Assembly: GCF_005405305.1 (NCBI RefSeq)
Contig: NZ_BJDU01000001.1
Location: forward strand, 417,862 to 481,861
Length of the DNA stretch: 64,000 nt
DNA from: Companilactobacillus formosensis
GTDB lineage: Bacteria; Bacillota; Bacilli; Lactobacillales; Lactobacillaceae
Reading direction: 5' to 3'
A program made the position numbers and the translations under genes. Below the pieces are notes generated by a model. The model saw only the letters and a program-made list of their open reading frames with translations, was not told the DNA's origin and searched no databases. This document shows positions 1 to 8,150 of the stretch, piece after piece (position 1 is the stretch's first letter; each line of letters begins with the position of its first letter).

Positions 1-96
1 GCCGTAAGGCCTTAGGGCAATGGTGCTCTTGCGAATCGTGTCAGGTTCGGAAGAAAGCAGCACTAAGTAAGGTGTGCCATGTGCCTTTTGTTATGT
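1..96 (+). ncRNA. ffs: Small SRP RNA (4.5S/scRNA-like), 5' end possibly cut
   Basis: Carries the hallmark apical domain of bacterial signal recognition particle RNA, GTGTCAGGTTCGGAAGAAAG followed by CAGCA (about 38-62), which binds the GTPase Ffh. The flanks AAGGC (about 6-10) and GTGCCTT (about 91-97) can close the stem. In many Firmicutes this gene sits directly upstream of dnaX, as here. The window starts at or inside its 5' end, so completeness is uncertain. Confidence 0.85.
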
Positions 97-104
97 ATAT
101 TAGC

Positions 105-136
105 CTCCTAATCTATTCCGGATTAGGAGTTTTTTT
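105..136 (+). terminator. Intrinsic terminator of the SRP RNA
   Basis: CTCCTAATC (105-113) pairs with GATTAGGAG (121-129) around a 7-nt loop and is followed by seven T residues. Confidence 0.85.
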
Positions 137-177
137 GTGTTAAAATTTACATATCAGATTTTTTTGAAGGAGAAAAA

Positions 178-1884
178 ATGGCATATCAAGCACTTTATCG
201 AGTTTGGCGTCCCCAAACTTTTTCTGACGTAATTGGCCAAGATGTCATTACTCAGACTCTGAGAAATGCGGTGGCTAGCAATATGACTAGTCATGCGTAT
301 TTGTTCAGTGGGCCACGTGGTACTGGGAAGACATCCTGTGCAAAGATTTTAGCTAAGGCAGTCAATTGTCTTAACCCCCAAGATGGCGAGCCTTGTAATG
401 AATGTGAAATTTGTTTGGCAGCAAACGAAAATCGCTTAAATGACGTGATTGAAATTGATGCGGCCTCAAACAACGGTGTCGAAGAGATCCGTGACATTCG
501 TGACAAAGTTAAATACGCTCCAACTGAAGCTAAATATAAAGTTTATATCATTGATGAAGTTCATATGCTTTCTCAAGGTGCATTCAATGCCTTACTGAAA
601 ACATTGGAAGAACCACCAGCAAATGTTATGTTTATTTTGGCAACAACTGAGCCCCAAAAGATTCCTGCAACAATTATTTCTAGAACACAAAGTTTTAATT
701 TCAGAAGAATTTCTAAACAAGATATTCTGAAACGAATGACTTTTATTTTAAATGACAAGAACATTAAGTATGACGAAGAAGGCTTAGACATTATCGCTGC
801 TTCTGCTGAAGGTGGAATGCGTGATGCCTTGAGTATTTTGGATCAAGCTTTATCGTATGGCGATGATGAATTAACCCTCAAAAATGCTCAAGAAGTAACC
901 GGCGCTTTGAGCAATGAACAAATTGTTTCTTATATGACGGCGATTGCTGAGAACAAGCCTGCTCAAGCTTTGACTAGTTTGTATCAAATTTTGGAGAGTG
1001 GTCGTTCGGCGTTACGATTTACAGAGATGATCATTCGAGTTTGTCGTAATTTGATTTTGTATAATTCCAATTCCGATTTATCTAAGCAGATGGATAGTTC
1101 AATTATGACAAAAGAATTATTGGCAATTGCGGATAAATTTGATAATGACCGCTTGTTCTACATCGTTGATCAAGTCAGTGCAACCCAAAAGAATCTCAAG
1201 AATTCCAATCAGACTGATATCTACATGGAAATTTTAACTGTTAAGATTTCTGAACCTCAGGTCGCAAAAACTGCAGCTCCAGAGGCGGAGGCACCAGTTG
1301 AAAATGAAGTCATCGATAAATTACGTGACGAAGTTTCTCATCTACAAAATGAAGTCAAGGACTTGTCTAGCGGTGCGATCGTGCAAAAGAGTAGTTCAAA
1401 GCCTAGACCTCATCATCGTGCTAACAACAATACCCGCTTGAACAAGACTGCAATTTACAAAGTTCTCGGCAGTGCTACTAAGAATGATTTGGCGGCAGCT
1501 AGAGATATGTGGCCAGAACTAATGAGTATGCTTTCAATTTCACAACGTGCTATGATGAGAGTCGCACAACCGGTTGCTGCATCTTCAGAAGGCATCGTAG
1601 TCGCTTTTGATTACGCCATGTGGTTCGAACAAGTTCAAGATGATAGTGACTTTTTGCAATCTTTGACCGACAATGCTAGTAGGTTGTTGAAAAAAGATTG
1701 TCAAATAGTTCTCGTGCCTAAGGTCGACTGGCCTAAAATAAGAAAAGAATATATTGATAATAATATTGATTCAACCAAGAAAAACACGGTAAAATCTAAT
1801 AAAGAAACTAAAAAAACTGATCCCACCGTTGATGAAGCATTAAAATTATTTGGTGACGATATAGTTGATGTAAAAAATGACTAG
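178..1884 (+). CDS. dnaX: DNA polymerase III subunit gamma/tau
   Basis: Clamp-loader ATPase of the replicative polymerase; it loads the beta clamp and, through the tau C-terminus, links polymerase and helicase. Visible in the 568-residue protein: the family N-terminus MAYQALYRVWRP, Walker A GPRGTGKT (45-52), four zinc-ligand cysteines (64, 73, 76, 79), the DEVH Walker B box (126-129), the ATTEP sensor region and an SRT motif near 168-170. AAA+ domains fill about 1-360; the rest is a variable tau-type tail ending in a lysine-rich segment. The start has an AAGGAG site (about 166-171). It is the first gene of a run with ybaB, recR and yaaL, spaced 11 nt or less. No internal slippery frameshift site for gamma was noted. 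Confidence 0.97.
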   Translation: MAYQALYRVWRPQTFSDVIGQDVITQTLRNAVASNMTSHAYLFSGPRGTGKTSCAKILAKAVNCLNPQDGEPCNECEICLAANENRLNDVIEIDAASNNGVEEIRDIRDKVKYAPTEAKYKVYIIDEVHMLSQGAFNALLKTLEEPPANVMFILATTEPQKIPATIISRTQSFNFRRISKQDILKRMTFILNDKNIKYDEEGLDIIAASAEGGMRDALSILDQALSYGDDELTLKNAQEVTGALSNEQIVSYMTAIAENKPAQALTSLYQILESGRSALRFTEMIIRVCRNLILYNSNSDLSKQMDSSIMTKELLAIADKFDNDRLFYIVDQVSATQKNLKNSNQTDIYMEILTVKISEPQVAKTAAPEAEAPVENEVIDKLRDEVSHLQNEVKDLSSGAIVQKSSSKPRPHHRANNNTRLNKTAIYKVLGSATKNDLAAARDMWPELMSMLSISQRAMMRVAQPVAASSEGIVVAFDYAMWFEQVQDDSDFLQSLTDNASRLLKKDCQIVLVPKVDWPKIRKEYIDNNIDSTKKNTVKSNKETKKTDPTVDEALKLFGDDIVDVKND

Positions 1885-1895
1885 GAGGAATTATT

Positions 1896-2225
1896 ATGAG
1901 TAAAGGAATGCCAAATATGGGTGGAATGGGTGGCAACATGGCCAATATCATGCGCCAAGCCCAAAAGATGCAAAAAGAAGTTCAAGCTACAACTGAAGAA
2001 CTTAATAAGACAGAATATACTGGTAAATCAGTCGATGACTTTGTCGTTGTTAAAGTTACAGGTGACAAGAAAATTGCTGATATGACAATCAGCGACAAGA
2101 TTATCGATCCAGATGATCCAGATACATTGCAAGATATGTTGATCGATGCTTTGAACAATGCTTTCAAGGCTGTTGATGATGACAAACAAGCAAAATTAGG
2201 TAAATACACAAACGGGTTGATATAA
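1896..2225 (+). CDS. YbaB/EbfC family nucleoid-associated protein
   Basis: A 109-residue protein of the YbaB/EbfC family: small dimeric DNA-binding proteins that coat DNA, nearly always encoded between dnaX and recR. The glycine/methionine-rich N-terminus (about 1-20), the helical [10 protein letters not shown] segment and the central beta segment ending in [15 protein letters not shown] are typical. A GGAGG site precedes the start, and the stop codon overlaps the recR start by one base (TAATG), so the two are translationally coupled. The precise cellular role in Firmicutes is not settled. Confidence 0.93.
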   Translation: MSKGMPNMGGMGGNMANIMRQAQKMQKEVQATTEELNKTEYTGKSVDDFVVVKVTGDKKIADMTISDKIIDPDDPDTLQDMLIDALNNAFKAVDDDKQAKLGKYTNGLI

Positions 2226-2824
2226 TGAAATATCCAGAACCAATTTCGAAATTAATCGATAGTTATATGATGTTGCCGGGTATTGGTCGCAAGACTGCTA
2301 CTCGAATGGCATTTTTCACGCTTGGCATGGACAAAGACCAAGTTAAGGAATTCGCTGATAATTTAATTTCCGCTAAGACAGATTTGAAGAAATGTAAAAT
2401 TTGTGGAAATATTACCACTGAGGATATTTGTCCAATTTGTAGTGATAAGAGTCGTGATCAATCAACTATTTTAGTCGTTGAACAAGCTAAAGACATCATG
2501 TCCTTAGATGATATGAACGGCTATAATGGCTTGTATCACGTCCTAGGAGGGGTCTTATCGCCAGTTGATGGAGTTGGCCCAGAAGATTTGAATATTAAGA
2601 TGTTGCTTAATCGTTTGAAGCAAAACCAAAGTGTTAAAGAATTGATTATTGCTACAAATGCAACGCCAGAAGGGGAAGCAACCGCTCAATATTTAGCCAA
2701 ATTAGTTAAGCCAGCAGGAATAAAAGTAACTAGATTGGCACATGGTTTAGCAGTCGGATCAGACATTGAATATGCCGATGAAATGACGTTAAAGAGTGCC
2801 GTTCTAGGTCGCAGGGAGATTTAA
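2225..2824 (+). CDS. recR: Recombination mediator RecR
   Basis: RecR acts with RecO (and RecF) to load RecA on SSB-coated single-stranded DNA in gap repair. The 199-residue protein has the expected order: an N-terminal helix-hairpin-helix region ([15 protein letters not shown], 16-30), a four-cysteine zinc finger (57, 60, 69, 72) and a Toprim domain beginning at [10 protein letters not shown] (81-90). Length matches the family. It starts on the last base of the ybaB stop codon, and yaaL follows after one base, so expression is tightly coupled. Confidence 0.97.
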   Translation: MKYPEPISKLIDSYMMLPGIGRKTATRMAFFTLGMDKDQVKEFADNLISAKTDLKKCKICGNITTEDICPICSDKSRDQSTILVVEQAKDIMSLDDMNGYNGLYHVLGGVLSPVDGVGPEDLNIKMLLNRLKQNQSVKELIIATNATPEGEATAQYLAKLVKPAGIKVTRLAHGLAVGSDIEYADEMTLKSAVLGRREI

Positions 2825-2825
2825 C

Positions 2826-3113
2826 ATGTTTGGTAGAAAAAAAGTGTCCGTCCAAAAGATGGAAGACGATCGCCTCTTAGATAATATTCACCAGATTCAA
2901 AGACGAATCGGGAATACCCAAAGAATGATTAATAATTCAGTGGATGTAGACGATACGACAAGAATTCATTTGAAATTAGATCAATTGAAGTATCAATTTT
3001 TGTATTTAGAAGCTAGAAGAAGAAAGGCCCAAGCTAAGGCTACGACCAATATTATTTTTGGTGAAGAAGATACTTTCTTGAAGCAACCTAGTCGAGCTGA
3101 AAAGCACTGGTAG
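2826..3113 (+). CDS. YaaL-like DUF2508 family protein
   Basis: A 95-residue, highly charged, mostly helical protein with no signal peptide or membrane segment. Its position after recR and its composition (MFGRKK start; helical centre DRLLDNIHQIQRRIGNTQ; Arg/Lys-rich EARRRKAQAKA) match the YaaL family of Firmicutes, whose function is unknown. It is the last gene of the dnaX run; a non-coding hairpin element follows directly. Family assignment rests on synteny and general resemblance. Confidence 0.75.
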   Translation: MFGRKKVSVQKMEDDRLLDNIHQIQRRIGNTQRMINNSVDVDDTTRIHLKLDQLKYQFLYLEARRRKAQAKATTNIIFGEEDTFLKQPSRAEKHW

Positions 3114-3120
3114 TGTTTTT

Positions 3121-3300
3121 AACTGCCGTCCTCCATAGCAAAGAAAATTTGGCTGGAACGTAGTGGGCATGACTTGGAGCCTTTGCTATTCCGGACTAGA
3201 TTCTAGCTTTATAATTTGATAAAAAAACAAATAGCATTCATATTATTGGAATGTAGTTCTTCTGAATAGAACTATATTCTATGTATGAATGCTATTTTTG
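3121..3300 (+). repeat. Dispersed 3'-UTR hairpin element, copy 1
   Basis: Accounts for most of the 291 bases between yaaL and tmk. It opens with CTGCCGTCCTCCATAGC and GGCTGGAACGTAGTG and ends in a long hairpin whose outer arms AAATAGCATTCATA and TATGAATGCTATTT (about 3229-3296) enclose a TATTATTGGAAT core and run into T residues. The opening motif and the hairpin core recur after manA (26197-26336) and, on the minus strand, after the ABC-F gene (21000-21104). A second inverted pair, ATAGCAAAG and CTTTGCTAT (about 3135-3190), lies inside this copy. It probably acts as terminator for yaaL; whether it has another role is unknown. Confidence 0.6.
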
Positions 3301-3404
3301 ACTTCGATTTATTTTTAATCAAAACTAAATAACAACTTGCCATGAGTTTCATTTATTTCATTTTTCAAGTAAAATGGTAGTAATCATTTAAAAGGGGTTA
3401 TATA

Positions 3405-4055
3405 ATGTCAGGAATATTTATATCATTTGAAGGACCAGACGGAGCGGGCAAAACGACTGCACTTGAGAAGCTATTGCCACTTTTGAAGGAGAGAACTGAT
3501 AAAGAAGTCGTTCTTTCTCGAGAACCCGGTGGCAGTATCATTGCTGAAAAAATCCGAAAAATTATTTTGGATATTCATGATGAAGAAATGGACCCTAGAA
3601 CAGAAGCTCTATTGTACGCAGCAGCAAGACGTCAACATTTAGTTGATGCTGTTTTGCCAGCTTTGGATGAAGGCAAAGTTATGTTGAGTGATCGCTTCGT
3701 TGATAGTTCGATTGCCTATCAAGGTGGTGGTCGTCAAATTGGTACGAAAGAAGTTACTGAAATCAATGATTTTGCTATCGATGGTCACTTGCCTGACTTG
3801 ACGATTTACTTTGACGTGACACCAGATGTTGGTCTTAGTCGAATTAGAAAAGACCACGAAGGCGCAATGGATCGTTTAGAAAAGGAAGCTTTATCATTCC
3901 ATCAACGAGTTTATGATTCATACATGGAAATAGTTAAAAAAAATCCTGATCGAATCAAAACTATCGACGCCGCCCAACCTGTGGAAAAAGTCGTTGCTGA
4001 TGCTTTAGATGTTATAATTAAAAGATTTCCCGATGTTTTTAATGGAGGAAAATAA
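3405..4055 (+). CDS. tmk: Thymidylate kinase
   Basis: Phosphorylates dTMP to dTDP in dTTP synthesis. The 216-residue protein shows the P-loop EGPDGAGKTT (9-18), the REPGG motif that contacts substrate phosphate and the DRFVDSS motif with downstream AYQGGGR. Length is normal. An AAAGGGG ribosome site precedes the ATG. It begins a second tight run, tmk-darA-holB-yabA-rsmI-thioesterase, with gaps of 2-14 bases, the usual Firmicute arrangement. Confidence 0.97.
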   Translation: MSGIFISFEGPDGAGKTTALEKLLPLLKERTDKEVVLSREPGGSIIAEKIRKIILDIHDEEMDPRTEALLYAAARRQHLVDAVLPALDEGKVMLSDRFVDSSIAYQGGGRQIGTKEVTEINDFAIDGHLPDLTIYFDVTPDVGLSRIRKDHEGAMDRLEKEALSFHQRVYDSYMEIVKKNPDRIKTIDAAQPVEKVVADALDVIIKRFPDVFNGGK

Positions 4056-4058
4056 ATT

Positions 4059-4385
4059 ATGAAATTAATTGTTGCAATTGTCCAAGATAAAGATAGCCAG
4101 CACTTAGAAACTAACTTGGTAAAAGCTAATTTCCGTGCTACTAAATTGCCATCAACTGGTGGATTTTTGAAAGCCGGAAACTGTACCTTCTTGATTGGTG
4201 TTGAAGAAGAAAAAGTTGACGATGTCCTAGCTGTTATCAAGAAAACTAGTCACACTCGTTCACAATACGTTACACCAACATTCTTGATGCCAGAAGCTGC
4301 TTCAAGCATGGCTGACCCAGTTGAAGTCCAAGTCGGTGGTGCTACTTGCTTTATTTTGCCGGTGGATAAATTCGTGAGATTTTAA
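4059..4385 (+). CDS. Cyclic di-AMP receptor DarA/PstA (PII-like)
   Basis: A 108-residue PII-like protein of the DUF970 family (YaaQ/DarA/PstA). Known members form trimers that bind c-di-AMP; their downstream target is still debated. Recognised from the N-terminus MKLIVAIVQDKD, the STGGFLKAGN segment of the nucleotide-binding region, and its constant position between tmk and holB. It starts three bases after tmk and ends two bases before holB. Confidence 0.9.
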   Translation: MKLIVAIVQDKDSQHLETNLVKANFRATKLPSTGGFLKAGNCTFLIGVEEEKVDDVLAVIKKTSHTRSQYVTPTFLMPEAASSMADPVEVQVGGATCFILPVDKFVRF

Positions 4386-4387
4386 CA

Positions 4388-5341
4388 ATGGAAAGTTTAG
4401 TAAAAGAACAACCGCGCGTAGTTCATGAGTTCCAAAAAATCATTTCATCCAATATGTTGTCGCATGCCTATTTGATCGATAGTGCTTCATCGAAGGTCAG
4501 ACAACAAATGGCAATTTGGTTAGCGCAAAGTCAATTTTGTGATAACTTAGTAGATGGAGCACCGGACCAGACGTGTCAAAAATGTCAGACGATTGCTTTA
4601 GGTGATAATCCAGATGTTCTGGAAGTTAAGACTGATAAGAGAAGTATCGGTGTCGATGACATTAAGTTTTTCAAAAAAGAAGCTAATATGGCCGCTACTC
4701 AAGGTAAACGTCGAATTCTGATTATTGATGAAGCAGAGAAAATGACTGTCCAGGCTGCTAACAACCTATTGAAAACAATCGAGGAACCAGAAGGTAATTT
4801 GATGATTATTTTGTTGGCAGAATCTGCTAAACAGTTGTTGCCGACGATTCAATCACGAGTCCAAATTTTTCATTTATCTAATCAGAGTAATGAAGATGAG
4901 ATAACGGCATTAGTTAACTTAGGATTTAAAGAAGAACAGGCTAAACGTGCTTTAAAAGTCACTGATATTAAATATTTAGAATCTATCGACGGTGAAAAAT
5001 TTCAAGCATATACCACTGTTATAACTAGTTGGTTGAAAGAAATTAACAAACAAAAAATAAATTCATTTGTGGACATACAGACTGACGTTATGCCGTTAGT
5101 AGAGAATAAGGATCAACAACATTTATTTTTCGACATGTTGAATCAAATTTTTAGTGATATATTATCAATAAGGTACAATTTAGAAAAGTCGACATTAACA
5201 TCTGTGGATATCTTGTCAAATAAAAGTATTAAACGAGTTATCCAAATGTCAGATGATTTATTCACAGCGCAACAAATGTGGAAAAGTAATGTTTCGTTTC
5301 AAGCTATTTTAGAAGATTTGTCATTAAAATTTGTGGATTAG
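4388..5341 (+). CDS. holB: DNA polymerase III subunit delta'
   Basis: Clamp-loader delta' subunit. The 317-residue protein has AAA+ architecture like DnaX (SHAYLID, DEAEKMTVQAANNLLKTIEEP) but lacks a working Walker A lysine motif where DnaX has GPRGTGKT, as expected for the non-hydrolysing delta' subunit. Cysteines 51, 63 and 66 mark the shared zinc module. Start at the ATG two bases after the darA stop, without a strong own ribosome site, which suggests coupling to the upstream gene. Confidence 0.93.
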   Translation: MESLVKEQPRVVHEFQKIISSNMLSHAYLIDSASSKVRQQMAIWLAQSQFCDNLVDGAPDQTCQKCQTIALGDNPDVLEVKTDKRSIGVDDIKFFKKEANMAATQGKRRILIIDEAEKMTVQAANNLLKTIEEPEGNLMIILLAESAKQLLPTIQSRVQIFHLSNQSNEDEITALVNLGFKEEQAKRALKVTDIKYLESIDGEKFQAYTTVITSWLKEINKQKINSFVDIQTDVMPLVENKDQQHLFFDMLNQIFSDILSIRYNLEKSTLTSVDILSNKSIKRVIQMSDDLFTAQQMWKSNVSFQAILEDLSLKFVD

Positions 5342-5352
5342 TAGGTGAAATC

Positions 5353-5718
5353 ATGGCAGAGAAAGATTTATATGATGAATTTGAGACAATCACAGATCAA
5401 CTAAATGATATAAGTAAAAAAGTTTCTTTGCTTAAAGAAGAATTGTCAAAGACTCTAGAAGAAAAAGAAGAGTTAAAGATTGAAAACAAAAATCTTCGCA
5501 AGCATTTAGAAAAGATGGGTTATGAAGATAAGGATTTTAATGGTAATAAATTATCCTATTCACGATTGAATCTAGAAAGTTTGTATCGTAAAGGATTTCA
5601 TGTTTGCCAACAATTTTATGGAACCCATCGTAAGGACAAAGAAGAATGTATTTTCTGTACTAATGTCCTTTATGGAAGCAACAAGAAGAGCAAGAAAAAA
5701 GCAATTAAGAACAGATAA
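5353..5718 (+). CDS. yabA: Replication initiation control protein YabA
   Basis: YabA limits initiation at oriC by bridging DnaA and the DnaN clamp. The 121-residue protein has the expected two parts: an N-terminal coiled coil (about 1-60, EELSKTLEEKEELKIENKNLRKHLE) for tetramerisation and a C-terminal zinc module with HVCQQF and CIFC. It lies between holB and rsmI as in other Bacilli. Basic C-terminal tail (KKSKKKAIKNR). Confidence 0.93.
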   Translation: MAEKDLYDEFETITDQLNDISKKVSLLKEELSKTLEEKEELKIENKNLRKHLEKMGYEDKDFNGNKLSYSRLNLESLYRKGFHVCQQFYGTHRKDKEECIFCTNVLYGSNKKSKKKAIKNR

Positions 5719-5732
5719 GGGGAGCTATTTGA

Positions 5733-6602
5733 ATGAAGGAACAAAGAAGTTTTGTTGATAATTCGAAGGGCTGCCTTTTTTTAGTGCCAACACCAATTGG
5801 TAATTTAGAAGACATGACTTTTCGAGCTGTTAACACGTTAAAAGATGTCGATTTGGTCGCTGCAGAGGATACTCGTAATACTAAGAATTTATTAAATCAT
5901 TTTGAAATACCAACAGAATTAATAAGTTTTCATGAACATAATACTGCTCAACGTATTCCAGAATTAATAGAAAAAATGAATCAAGGACTAAAAATAGCTC
6001 AAGTAAGTGATGCTGGAGCACCCTCAATCAGTGATCCGGGAAAAGAATTAGTTAAGGCTGCTATCAAAGAAGAGATTCCCGTTGTGCCATTGCCAGGAGC
6101 AACTGCTTCAATCACAGCTTTAATTGCTTCAGGAATCAGTCCACAACCATTTTATTTCTACGGATTCTTACCTCGTAAGGGAAAAGAAAGAACTCAAGCT
6201 TTAAACAATCTAGCTAATCGTGAAGAGACAACCATCGTTTATGAATCACCTTATCGAGTTAAAAAGACGATTCAAGATTTGATCGACAATTTTGGCGGTG
6301 ACAGACAAATCACTTTAGCTCGCGAGTTGACGAAAATTCATGAAGCCTTTCTACGTGGCAGTTTGGATCAAGTGGCAAGTTATTATGAAGAAAATGACCC
6401 TAAAGGCGAATACGTTTTGATTATTGCTGGAAAGCCCGAAGAAGTCACTCAAGCTGAGTCTGACGACGATTTGGTGGGCTCAGTCGATAAGTTGATAGCA
6501 CAAGGATTAAAACCTAACAAGGCTATTAAAGAAGTGGCTTCACAAAATGGTTTAAAGAAACAAGAAGTTTATAATTTGTATCATGGAATTGGAGAAGAGT
6601 AA
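5733..6602 (+). CDS. rsmI: 16S rRNA 2'-O-ribose C1402 methyltransferase
   Basis: Tetrapyrrole-methylase-fold enzyme that methylates the ribose of C1402 in the ribosomal P site using S-adenosylmethionine. Seen in 289 residues: PTPIGNLEDMTFRA at the N-terminus, AEDTRNT, the glycine-rich VSDAGAPSISDPG loop and the PLPGATA motif. Length is normal for the family. An AGGGGAG ribosome site is present 11 bases upstream. It overlaps nothing and is followed after two bases by the thioesterase gene. Confidence 0.95.
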   Translation: MKEQRSFVDNSKGCLFLVPTPIGNLEDMTFRAVNTLKDVDLVAAEDTRNTKNLLNHFEIPTELISFHEHNTAQRIPELIEKMNQGLKIAQVSDAGAPSISDPGKELVKAAIKEEIPVVPLPGATASITALIASGISPQPFYFYGFLPRKGKERTQALNNLANREETTIVYESPYRVKKTIQDLIDNFGGDRQITLARELTKIHEAFLRGSLDQVASYYEENDPKGEYVLIIAGKPEEVTQAESDDDLVGSVDKLIAQGLKPNKAIKEVASQNGLKKQEVYNLYHGIGEE

Positions 6603-6604
6603 TC

Positions 6605-7348
6605 GTGACTGAAAAAAGAACCTTTTCAATCGAGATGGAAGTACCTTATTATTTCGTAAACTTTACCGGCGACATGCGTTTGTCAGCCTTAGTCGATGCA
6701 ATGCTATTGACGTCAGAAAAACAGTTGCATCAGGCAGATATCGATAGTAGCGAAATGGTAAAGAATAACGGCTTAGGTTGGGTCGTTGTGCAATATCATA
6801 TGGATATCGATAAGATGCCAAGACTTGGTCAAAAAATCAAAATCACGACCCAAGCAACGAGTTTTAATAAGTATTTCTTCTATCGTGATTTTTGGATCGA
6901 CGATGAAGAAGGCAACCGTATGGTCAGTGCTACTAGTGCTTTTGTCTTGATTGATATCAAACAACGTAAGATTGTCAGTGCGGCTGATCGATTGGATGAT
7001 TTGTTTGGGGCAGTTGAAACTACTAAGCTCAAACGTTTCAACCGGGTCAAAGTACCGGATGAGTTTGATTTTCAACAAGCTCAACATATCGGCTACTACA
7101 ATATCGATGTTAATAAACATGTTAATAATTCATATTATTTCGATTGGATGGTCGACACTTTAGATATCGATTTTATTGGCAGTCATCAATTAACTAGCAT
7201 GGATATTAAGTACGACAAAGAGCTCAATATAAAAAGCCAACCAGTCGCATATGCTAAATTAGATAATACGAACAATAAATCTATTCATTGGATAAAGAAC
7301 GGTGACGTGCTGAACGTTGTTGCTCAATTCAATTGGAAAAATAAGTAA
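6605..7348 (+). CDS. Acyl-ACP thioesterase
   Basis: Predicted FatA/FatB-like hydrolase that releases fatty acids from acyl carrier protein. The 247-residue protein looks like a double hotdog fold: the first repeat starts with the YYFVNFTGDMRLSALVDAML helix, the second contains NIDVNKHVNNSYYFDWMVD, whose N-x-H-V-N-N pattern is the catalytic region in this family. GTG start two bases after rsmI. Gram-positive bacteria often carry this gene; its physiological purpose (fatty acid release or chain-length control) is an inference. Confidence 0.85.
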   Translation: MTEKRTFSIEMEVPYYFVNFTGDMRLSALVDAMLLTSEKQLHQADIDSSEMVKNNGLGWVVVQYHMDIDKMPRLGQKIKITTQATSFNKYFFYRDFWIDDEEGNRMVSATSAFVLIDIKQRKIVSAADRLDDLFGAVETTKLKRFNRVKVPDEFDFQQAQHIGYYNIDVNKHVNNSYYFDWMVDTLDIDFIGSHQLTSMDIKYDKELNIKSQPVAYAKLDNTNNKSIHWIKNGDVLNVVAQFNWKNK

Positions 7349-7364
7349 ATTGCAAACAAAACAC

Positions 7365-7392
7365 TTGTTTACAGAAAAAATAGTGCTATGAT
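7365..7392 (+). promoter_or_regulatory. Promoter of the THF riboswitch-folT transcript
   Basis: TTGTTT (7365-7370) and TATGAT (7387-7392) are separated by 16 bases; transcription would begin just before the riboswitch aptamer. Confidence 0.6.
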
Positions 7393-7412
7393 AGACGAGT
7401 ACTAAAAAATTT

Positions 7413-7541
7413 GGAGTAGGATTCAAGGCGTTAAGTGCTGGTGGAACGGAATGTGAACACCGGACAAAGAGTTATCTCGCGATCTTGTTTCCGCATTCGC
7501 CACTTTATATACGTCTTAAGCCTATATCTGGTGGCAGCTCC
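7413..7541 (+). promoter_or_regulatory. Tetrahydrofolate (THF) riboswitch
   Basis: The leader of folT has the signature features of the THF-I aptamer: GGAGTAGGATTC at the 5' end, the invariant GGCGTTAAGTG core, an ACCGGAC-type segment, and a closing CAGCTCC complementary to the opening GGAG. The final strand lies directly before the folT ribosome site (TAGGAG), so ligand binding probably hides the site and blocks translation. The span of about 129 nt is longer than the roughly 100 nt usual for the class, suggesting an extended internal stem. Confidence 0.85.
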
Positions 7542-7559
7542 GTCTAGGAGATGTCGATT

Positions 7560-8084
7560 ATGAACAGTAGAAGTACAGTAATAAGCGTGCAAGAAGTCAC
7601 TTGGATGGCATTGTTGATCGCAATGCAGATGGTGTTATCAAAGCTTTCCGTCGGGAGCAACACCTTGAAAGTCGGCTTTAGTTTCATTGCAATAGGATTA
7701 TTAGGTTATTATTTTGGACCAGTGAAAGCTGCCATGGCAAACGTATTAGCTGATATTATCAGTAATGTTGTAATGCCATCAAGTGGTGGATTCTTCTTAG
7801 GATTCACTTTCTCAGCTTTAGTCGCTGGCGCAATTTATGGTTACATGCTTTACAACCATAAAGTAACAGTTTGGAGAAGTTTGGTAACAGTGCTTTTGAT
7901 CACAGTAGTTGTCAATACTGGATTGAACACGATATGGATTCACATGATGACAAACGTTCCATATTCAGCATTGTTGATTACCAGACTACCAAAGGAAGCA
8001 TTCAGTTTGGTTTACCAGACAGGGCTTTTGTATATCGTCCTTAAGTGGATTGATAATTCGAAATTTAATAAAATCGGCCAATAA
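7560..8084 (+). CDS. folT: Folate ECF transporter substrate-binding (S) component
   Basis: Integral membrane S component that captures folates and docks on the shared ECF energising module (encoded elsewhere). The 174-residue protein is mostly hydrophobic with about six membrane helices; the EVTWMALLIAMQMVLSKLS start and the LSVGSNTLKVGFSFI segment are typical of FolT. The ATG at 7560 lies nine bases after AGGAG; an ATG at 7551 abuts that site and is too close. The upstream THF riboswitch independently supports a folate substrate. Its 3' end overlaps the terminator. Confidence 0.92.
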   Translation: MNSRSTVISVQEVTWMALLIAMQMVLSKLSVGSNTLKVGFSFIAIGLLGYYFGPVKAAMANVLADIISNVVMPSSGGFFLGFTFSALVAGAIYGYMLYNHKVTVWRSLVTVLLITVVVNTGLNTIWIHMMTNVPYSALLITRLPKEAFSLVYQTGLLYIVLKWIDNSKFNKIGQ

Positions 8085-8103
8085 GTGGTCGGTTTTTTTT
8101 TAT
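8070..8103 (+). terminator. Terminator of folT
   Basis: AAATCGGCCA and TGGTCGGTTT form a stem around ATAAG, followed by a long T run. The left arm is inside the last folT codons. Confidence 0.85.
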
Positions 8104-8150
8104 CCTAAATTCTGTGTTAAAATAAATTCTATTAAGAATGAGGGATAAAT

